Positions 1 to 4,336 of a stretch of 5,686 nt of DNA are shown piece after piece (within the stretch, counting starts at the first letter, position 1; the number at the start of each line of letters is the position of its first letter). The notes under the pieces are model-generated. The model had not been told where the DNA came from. It made no database searches and was given only the letters and a program-made list of their open reading frames with translations. Origin of the DNA: CAYYNP01 sp964472545 (lineage in GTDB: Bacteria; Planctomycetota; Planctomycetia; Pirellulales; Thermoguttaceae); contig CAYYNP010000457.1 in the NCBI GenBank assembly GCA_964472545.1, forward strand, positions 1-5,686. The letters run 5' to 3'. The position numbers were made by a program, and so were the translations under genes.

Positions 1-64
1 ATACACTCTTACCCTTCTCTCCGCTCTTCCGTTCTTCGCATTATCCGTTTCGCACCCTAACATT

Positions 65-96
65 CTCACCCGGTCACCCCGTCACCCTGTCATCCC
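65..96. repeat. Short tandem octamer repeat upstream of the diguanylate cyclase gene
   Basis: Four consecutive 8-base units can be read: CTCACCCG, GTCACCCC, GTCACCCT and GTCATCCC. The middle two differ at one base and the outer two are looser. The repeat sits in a pyrimidine-rich non-coding stretch (1-221) that shows no convincing gene or clear promoter. It may be a simple slippage repeat or the remnant of a dispersed element; the sequence does not decide between these. Confidence 0.5.
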
Positions 97-221
97 CAAA
101 CCCGTATCCCCTCCGCGCCGCCGCCCGAATGCTGACCTACCCTTCTGAGGAAGGACCGTGGCGTCCGCGAGCCGGTATCGCGGGCCGTGCGGATCTTGTG
201 GACATTGAGGACCCGACCGGT

Positions 222-1217
222 ATGCAGTTTTCGTGGACGGTTTTTCTGGTTGTGTTGGGACTGGGCGTGGTGCAGTTGGCCGCCGGCGTGGTCGTAGGGC
301 GTTGTGTGCCAATTCGCCGGGCCAAGTCGGTTCGAGACACCGAGGACCGCGTGGGCAAACTCCGGCAGTTTGCCCGGCGCCTCTACGAGTTGGTCAACCG
401 CATGACCGAAGACGTCGACAAGCATCAGCTCGAGATCCAGCACGTCAGTCAGGAGTTGGCCTCCGCCCAGGTGGGCGAGCGGGGCGGGGTGACCGATTTC
501 GTATTGAAGACGGTGGCCGAGATCATGCAGGTCAACGAACGGTTGCACACCCGGCTCAACGACGCCGAGGGCAAGCTCCAGGAACAGGCCCAACAGATCG
601 AATCCCAACTGGTCGAAGCCCGGACCGACCCGCTGACCGGGCTGCCCAATCGCCGCGCGTTCGACGACGAGCTGGCGCGTCGCGTGGCCGAATGGCGGCG
701 CAAGAACACGACGTTCTGTCTGATGATGCTGGACCTGGATCGCTTCAAGCTGTTGAACGACCGCTACGGTCATCCGGCGGGCGATTACGTGCTGCGTGGC
801 GTGGCCGAAGTCATGCGGCGAACGTTGCGCGAGATGGACGTGGCCGCGCGGATCGGCGGTGAGGAGTTTGCGGTGATTCTGCCCAGCACCAACTCGGTCG
901 ACGCGTTGCGCGCGGTACAGCGGATGCGCCGCGCCGTGGCTGCCGAGACGTTCAATTTCGAGGATATCCAACTTCGCCAAACGGTCAGCCTGGGCCTGTC
1001 CGCGGTGGACGTCGGCGACGATTCGATCTCGTTGGTCAAGCGGGCCGACGAAGCCCTCTACGCGGCGAAGCACGGCGGCCGAGATTGCGGCTACTTCCAC
1101 AACGGCAGCACCTGCTTGCCGATCGACCGCGACGATCCGACGGACTCCGCCATCGAACTCTCGGCCGTCTGCGACGAGTTGCGGCAGCGGCTGGTCGAGG
1201 TAACCAAGGAGCAGTAG
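222..1217 (+). CDS. Membrane-anchored diguanylate cyclase (GGDEF domain)
   Basis: This enzyme should condense two GTP into cyclic di-GMP at the inner membrane. With the ATG at 222 it has 331 residues. Residues 4-26 form one hydrophobic helix followed by basic residues. A Glu/Gln-rich stretch, about 40-135, looks like a coiled coil suited to dimerisation. The GGDEF domain fills about 136-290. It opens with DPLTGLPNR (136-144), has DLDRFK (171-176) carrying metal-binding Asp, the GGEEF active loop (212-216) and a closing RADEALYAAKHGGR (274-287). An RxxD inhibitory site (R203, D206) lies five residues before GGEEF, as in product-inhibited cyclases. No separate sensor domain is visible. The frame is open upstream to an ATG at 129, and a GTG at 198 is also possible. 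I prefer 222 because the membrane helix then starts at once and a GAGG lies 11 bases upstream. The tail after residue 290 has no recognised domain. Confidence 0.92.
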   Translation: MQFSWTVFLVVLGLGVVQLAAGVVVGRCVPIRRAKSVRDTEDRVGKLRQFARRLYELVNRMTEDVDKHQLEIQHVSQELASAQVGERGGVTDFVLKTVAEIMQVNERLHTRLNDAEGKLQEQAQQIESQLVEARTDPLTGLPNRRAFDDELARRVAEWRRKNTTFCLMMLDLDRFKLLNDRYGHPAGDYVLRGVAEVMRRTLREMDVAARIGGEEFAVILPSTNSVDALRAVQRMRRAVAAETFNFEDIQLRQTVSLGLSAVDVGDDSISLVKRADEALYAAKHGGRDCGYFHNGSTCLPIDRDDPTDSAIELSAVCDELRQRLVEVTKEQ

Positions 1218-1244
1218 CGGGCATGCCGATACGTCGTAGCAGAC

Positions 1245-1322
1245 GGGTGGCCGGGGCAAAGCGCAGCGGTGCCCCGGATACCCGACAACCTGGGACACCG
1301 CTACGCTTTGCCCCAGCCACCC
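1245..1322. repeat. 78-base imperfect inverted repeat (long hairpin)
   Basis: Two 33-base arms (1245-1277 and 1290-1322) are reverse complements at 29 of 33 positions, separated by a 12-base loop. Both outer ends read GGGTGGC toward the loop, and each arm contains GGGGCAAAGCG followed by AGCGGTG. All four differences are transitions. In a minus-strand transcript three become G-U wobbles; in a plus-strand transcript only one does. The element lies between the cyclase stop and the next start, so it could act as a terminator or RNA stabiliser. Its size and form also resemble a REP-like or miniature dispersed element. There is no T-run after it, so a classical terminator is not supported. Confidence 0.85.
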
Positions 1323-1380
1323 ACGAGAGACGCTCCGACGAAGCCTGAGATTGCCGTCCGGAACTTCCCGTCACGAAGAG

Positions 1381-1385
1381 AGGAG
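1381..1385 (+). promoter_or_regulatory. Ribosome binding site for the six-helix membrane protein
   Basis: AGGAG lies within a purine-rich run, six bases before the ATG at 1392. It decides the start: the open frame extends upstream to an ATG at 1269, but that codon lies inside the inverted repeat and the added residues look non-coding. Confidence 0.8.
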
Positions 1386-1391
1386 TCGACG

Positions 1392-2144
1392 ATGAACCCG
1401 AAGCTGCGAGACCCCCGCTACCTGATCCCGTTGGCCGCGGCGCTGATCGTCGTCGTGGCCGGGATCGCCTTCGGCGTTGCTTGTGCTCGGACGGCCGAGG
1501 TCGTCGACGAAGGCGAGCTGCTGCCGTACGTCCAGGGCTACAGCATCTACAAAGTTCGCGTGCTCGACCGATACGAGTTCTTCGTCGAGCCGGACTACAA
1601 GCCGCGGCGCGACGCGATCAACTCGTACGTACTGGTGGGCATCGCGTTCATTTCGCTCACGTTCGCCGTGATAATTCGGGTCTTTCCCACGAGCACGGCT
1701 TCCGGGGCGTTTCGGTTCTTCGTTTGCCTCTTTTTCGGCACCAACTACCTGGCGGCCGACGAGTTCCTGGGAATCCACGAATCGCTCGGCCACAACATGC
1801 AGTTTCTCACGACGCTCTTCCCCTTTGCCGGACATCCCGACGACGTGATCATCATGCTCTACGGAATTCCCGCACTGCTGTTCGTCTGGTGGTTCCGCAA
1901 GACGCTGGTGGCATCGAAGGCGGCCGTGCTGCTCTTCGGCGCCGCACTGGGAGCGTTCGGCCTGGCAGCGATCTCCGACAGTCTCGTCTTGCCAATCGAA
2001 GAACTCTGCGAGATGACCTCGTCGATCTGTCTGCTGGCCGGCGTGTTGACCTTGGGCATCTGCCACATCGATCCGGCATCGGCGGTGGCGCGGCGGAGCG
2101 AGGGCTACATGAAGCCCGACGGAACCTGGCAGTCGGCGTCATAG
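1392..2144 (+). CDS. Hypothetical six-helix integral membrane protein with a DEFLGIHE motif
   Basis: I do not recognise this 250-residue protein as a named family. Six hydrophobic segments are visible at about 11-32, 79-98, 106-121, 152-168, 176-195 and 208-226. A soluble loop of about 45 residues (33-77), rich in charge and Tyr, separates the first two. At the end of helix 3 is a cluster of polar residues, D123, E124, H129, E130 and H134 (DEFLGIHE, then SLGH). More acids follow at D196, E203, E204 and E207 near the start of the last helix. Acids and histidines at membrane boundaries suggest metal binding or a membrane hydrolase-like site, but this is inference. The start is fixed by a strong AGGAG. 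The gene ends in tandem TAG TAG stops that belong to the adjacent repeat array. The long inverted repeat separates it from the cyclase gene, so co-transcription is possible but unproven. Confidence 0.85.
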   Translation: MNPKLRDPRYLIPLAAALIVVVAGIAFGVACARTAEVVDEGELLPYVQGYSIYKVRVLDRYEFFVEPDYKPRRDAINSYVLVGIAFISLTFAVIIRVFPTSTASGAFRFFVCLFFGTNYLAADEFLGIHESLGHNMQFLTTLFPFAGHPDDVIIMLYGIPALLFVWWFRKTLVASKAAVLLFGAALGAFGLAAISDSLVLPIEELCEMTSSICLLAGVLTLGICHIDPASAVARRSEGYMKPDGTWQSAS

Positions 2145-2276
2145 TAGGCGTCTCGCTCCGCGAGACGGCCACATCCCGCGGAGCGAGATGGCTACTATAC
2201 AACGGCCACATCCCGCGGAGCGAGATGGCTACTATACAACGGCCACATCTCGCGGAGCGAGATGGCTACTTTGCAG
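2141..2276. repeat. Array of palindromic repeats, 37-base period
   Basis: Three direct copies begin at 2166, 2203 and 2240, each starting CGGCCACATC and containing GCGGAGCGAGATGGCTACT. The first two are nearly identical; the third has one change in the stem and a divergent end. Each copy can fold on itself. In the third, ATCTCGC (2247-2253) pairs perfectly with GCGAGAT (2257-2263) around a GGA loop, and GCC/GGC extends the stem past a two-base bulge. Just before them an inverted unit gives a perfect hairpin, GTCTCGC (2150-2156) with GCGAGAC (2160-2166). The array fills the gap between two converging genes, so bidirectional termination or protection of mRNA ends is plausible. It resembles bacterial REP elements. 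The spacing is too short and spacers are absent, so it is not CRISPR. Confidence 0.88.
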
Positions 2277-2324
2277 AGATGGCGACTATCCCCGATTCCG
2301 CCACATTTCGCGGAGAATCCGCGA
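2276..2324. repeat. Degenerate palindromic repeat unit running into the 3' end of the glycosyltransferase gene
   Basis: GAGATGGCGACTAT (2276-2289) matches the array at 13 of 14 bases, and CCACATTTCGCGGAG (2301-2315) matches at 14 of 15. They occur in the same order as in the array, with a slightly longer spacer. A perfect hairpin follows: TCGCGGA (2308-2314) with TCCGCGA (2318-2324) around a three-base loop, the same geometry as the array. Most of this unit encodes the last dozen residues and the stop of the minus-strand gene. It could be an insertion, or the unit from which the array arose; chance similarity cannot be fully excluded. Confidence 0.55.
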
Positions 2325-3119
2325 GAGAAACAGCGGGTTGCCGACCAGGTAGCGGCGGGCCTTGTCGCCGGGCTGCTGAAAGAGACGCCAGAGCCACTCG
2401 TGGCCCAGGCGGCGAAGCCATTGCGGCGCCCGGGAGACGTTGCCGGCCCAGTAGTCGAACAGTCCGCCGATGGCCATGCAGACGGGCACCTTCAGTTCGT
2501 GGCGATGTTCGCGAACCCAACGTTCCTGCAACGGGTTGCCCATGCCGACCAGCAGCACGTCCGACTCCGATTGGTTGATCAGGCGGATGGCGGCGGCGGT
2601 CAGATCGGGGTCGGTCAGATATCCGTGATGGAAGCCGGCCCGGGTCCAGCCGCTGAAGTTCTCGTCGGCGTATTGGGCGGCCTCACGGATCGTTTGGCTG
2701 TCGCTGCCGAGCATGAAGTAGCGGTGGCCGCGATCGGCCGTTTGCTCGAACAGCGTGGGCACGAGGTCGGTTCCCACCAGATTGTCTTGCACGGGGGCGC
2801 CCTGTAGCCTGCTGGCCCAACGCACGCCGGTGCCGTCGCCGAAGACGTGGTCGGCCGAGTTGAGCACGTCGCGATACGACGCGTCGCCGGAGGCCAGGTT
2901 GAGCGTGTGGGCGTTGACGAAGTAGATGCTATGCGTTTGGCCGCGATACTCCCGAATCGCGTCTTCGATGATCTCGACCGCCCGGCGCCGCGTGACGTCG
3001 GTGACCTCAACGCCGAGGATCTGAAGCGAGCGATCGTCGGCAACCGGCCGCCTTCGCGCGGGAGCGAGCATTGCGGGACGATCGAGCGTGACGGCGGCGG
3101 CGTGGTCGAGGTGGGCCAT
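2286..3119 (-). CDS. WecG/TagA/CpsF family glycosyltransferase
   Basis: The family transfers a sugar such as N-acetylmannosaminuronate or N-acetylmannosamine from a nucleotide sugar to a polyprenyl-diphosphate-linked sugar at the inner membrane face. The donor here is unknown. The 277-residue protein has family hallmarks in order: FVNAHTLNLA (67-76), GDGTGVRWAS (94-103) with the Asp expected to be catalytic (D95), GTDL (116-119), VGMGNPLQERW (191-201), GGLFDYWAG (218-226), RAPQW (230-234), LGHEWLWRL (238-246) and RRYLVGNPLFL (255-265). The C-terminal basic, aromatic tail is the usual membrane-contact region. The ATG at 3119 follows AAAGAG with four bases between. A TTG 63 bases upstream extends the frame but adds an uncharacteristic basic tail. 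About 30 N-terminal residues precede the conserved core. It lies 150 bases after the sugar transferase on the same strand, fitting the next step of one pathway. Its last codons overlap a degenerate palindromic repeat. Confidence 0.93.
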   Translation of the reverse strand: MAHLDHAAAVTLDRPAMLAPARRRPVADDRSLQILGVEVTDVTRRRAVEIIEDAIREYRGQTHSIYFVNAHTLNLASGDASYRDVLNSADHVFGDGTGVRWASRLQGAPVQDNLVGTDLVPTLFEQTADRGHRYFMLGSDSQTIREAAQYADENFSGWTRAGFHHGYLTDPDLTAAAIRLINQSESDVLLVGMGNPLQERWVREHRHELKVPVCMAIGGLFDYWAGNVSRAPQWLRRLGHEWLWRLFQQPGDKARRYLVGNPLFLSRILREMWRNRG

Positions 3120-3244
3120 GGTGCTCTTTGTGTCGTGCGGTTCGAGATCGTGTCGAGAAGAACGTTGACGCTGGGCGGTCAAGCCGTCTAGCAGCCACGG
3201 AAAGGGGGCAGGTACATTTCGCCGGAACGGCCCGGACGTTTAGC

Positions 3245-3263
3245 AGCCGCCGGCACGGCGGCT
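3245..3263. repeat. Small hairpin between sugar transferase and glycosyltransferase genes
   Basis: AGCCGCC (3245-3251) and GGCGGCT (3257-3263) are perfect reverse complements around a five-base loop, 6 bases after the sugar transferase stop on the minus strand. No T-run follows in the minus-strand sense, so a strong intrinsic terminator is unlikely. It might lower read-through or stabilise the mRNA end between the two genes. Confidence 0.5.
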
Positions 3264-3269
3264 CAAGCC

Positions 3270-4067
3270 CTAGTAAGCTCCCCGCCCGCTGATCACACTG
3301 GCCGGCGTCGAGAGCAACAGTTTCAGGTCGGTCCAGAGCCCCTGATGCCGCACGTACCAGATATCCAGCCGCATCCAGTCCTCGAAGCCGATCTCGCTGC
3401 GGCCGCTGACTTGCCAGAGACAGGTCAGGCCCGGCTTGACGGCCAGTCGGGAACGGTGCCGCGGCTCGAATCGGGCGACCTCCTTCAGCGGCAGCGGCCG
3501 CGGCCCTACCAGCGACATGTGGCCCAGGAGCACGCTGAACAGTTGCGGCGTTTCGTCGAGGCTGGTCTTTCGCAGCCAACGGCCAATCCGCGTGATCCGC
3601 GGGTCGCGGCGGTTCTTGAAGACGGGGCCTTGCTGCTCGTTTTGGACTTCGTGCTGACGGCGGTCGGCGTCCGGCGCCATGGTGCGGAACTTGACCATCG
3701 GAAACGGCCGGCCACAGTAGCCCGCCCTGCGTTGCGAAAAGAGCGGCTTGCCTTTGGTGGTGATCAACAGGACCAGCAGCACGGTGAGCATCACCGGAGC
3801 CAGCAGGATGAGGATCGCCGCGGCGCCGACGACGTCGAGCGTGCGTTTGGCGGCCCGATAGGCCGGATGGAGGTTTCCGCCCGGCACGACTCGGAGGTCG
3901 CCGGTCTCGAACGACGGCTCGGCCAATGTGACCGACGGCTGCGTTTCCGTCGGGTGCGGGTACAACTGGGGCTCGGCCAACAGCACGGACGGTTCGGCCC
4001 AGGCATCGAACTCCGGCGGGTACGTCGGGTCGGTGGTGGAAGGAGGTTCGGCGATTCCCATGGACAT
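3270..4067 (-). CDS. Undecaprenyl-phosphate sugar-1-phosphate transferase (bacterial sugar transferase family)
   Basis: This family moves a sugar-1-phosphate from a UDP-sugar to undecaprenyl phosphate, the first committed step of many exopolysaccharide and O-antigen pathways. The 265-residue protein has the complete catalytic domain at about 70-265. KRTLDVVG (74-81) leads into one hydrophobic segment (82-103), probably a re-entrant membrane anchor. Then come QRRAGYCGRPFPMVKFRTM (112-130), RDPRITRIGRWLRKTSLDE (154-172) with the expected catalytic Asp-Glu pair D171-E172, SLVGPRP (185-191), KPGLTCLWQVSGR (211-223) and a GRGAY end. The four-helix plus nucleotide-binding N-terminus of larger WbaP-like enzymes is absent. 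In its place is a soluble, acidic, Pro-rich 65 residues with repeated AEPSVLLAEP and PSVTLAEPS. The ATG at 4067 has GAGGAA five bases before it; the frame is open further upstream, to 4154. The sugar specificity cannot be told from sequence. Confidence 0.93.
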   Translation of the reverse strand: MSMGIAEPPSTTDPTYPPEFDAWAEPSVLLAEPQLYPHPTETQPSVTLAEPSFETGDLRVVPGGNLHPAYRAAKRTLDVVGAAAILILLAPVMLTVLLVLLITTKGKPLFSQRRAGYCGRPFPMVKFRTMAPDADRRQHEVQNEQQGPVFKNRRDPRITRIGRWLRKTSLDETPQLFSVLLGHMSLVGPRPLPLKEVARFEPRHRSRLAVKPGLTCLWQVSGRSEIGFEDWMRLDIWYVRHQGLWTDLKLLLSTPASVISGRGAY

Positions 4068-4072
4068 GCAGA

Positions 4073-4078
4073 TTCCTC
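4073..4078 (-). promoter_or_regulatory. Ribosome binding site for the sugar transferase
   Basis: On the minus strand GAGGAA stands five bases before the ATG at 4067. A second in-frame ATG lies two codons later. The site supports the 265-residue form over a longer one beginning near 4154, whose extra residues look unlike the family. Confidence 0.7.
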
Positions 4079-4163
4079 GTGACGCGGCAAACGTGGTCGG
4101 CACAACGGTGCGAGCCTGTGCCGGGAGAGTGCTTGCAAACAGCGTGCCCGACACTAGCCGGCA

Positions 4164-4177
4164 CGGGAGGCCTCCCG
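4164..4177. repeat. Perfect 14-base palindrome upstream of the sugar transferase
   Basis: CGGGAGGCCTCCCG is its own reverse complement. It lies about 97 bases upstream of the sugar transferase start, in the 269-base gap (4068-4336) after the ligase gene. I see no other gene in that gap. Without a loop it forms a poor RNA hairpin, so a dimeric protein-binding site is one option. No promoter was identified beside it. Confidence 0.4.
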
Positions 4178-4336
4178 CTGGCGCGACGTAAGGTGAGGCT
4201 CATCAGGCGGTTAACGTTTTCGCCCGGCAAGGACGACCGGCATCACGAATCTGCCGCGGTTGAGCAAACGCAACATGCCGCTTCCGCAGAGAAACACCGA
4301 CGAGCACACACCCCACGCGCGACTGCCAGCGCAGCG

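Noticed and set aside
90..1298. 402-codon open frame on the minus strand opposite the cyclase
   Set aside because: It is antisense to a gene with clear GGDEF motifs. The translation is rich in His, Gln, Arg and Val with no recognisable domain, as expected of a shadow frame in GC-rich DNA, and it runs through the inverted repeat.
1245..1322. Classical intrinsic terminator of the cyclase gene
   Set aside because: The stem is far longer than usual and no T-run follows on either strand. A role in termination is possible but not supported as a standard terminator.
1269..1391. Longer 291-residue form of the membrane protein starting at the ATG at 1269
   Set aside because: The extra residues come from the inverted repeat and leader DNA, while a strong AGGAG stands before the ATG at 1392.
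1392..2144. Assignment of the membrane protein to a ceramidase-like (CREST) hydrolase family
   Set aside because: The His and Asp residues in membrane helices are suggestive, but their number and spacing do not match the family pattern as I know it.
2166..2276. CRISPR array
   Set aside because: The units are directly abutting 37-base repeats without unique spacers, each internally palindromic, and no cas gene is near.
1481..2578. 365-codon plus-strand open frame spanning the membrane protein, the repeat array and the 3' end of the WecG-type gene
   Set aside because: It runs through two supported genes and the repeats. The repeated peptide in it simply translates the 37-base array.
3007..4230. 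407-codon minus-strand open frame overlapping the sugar transferase
   Set aside because: It is in a different frame from the sugar transferase, whose catalytic motifs are unmistakable. The translation is Arg/Pro/Ala-rich and crosses gene boundaries.
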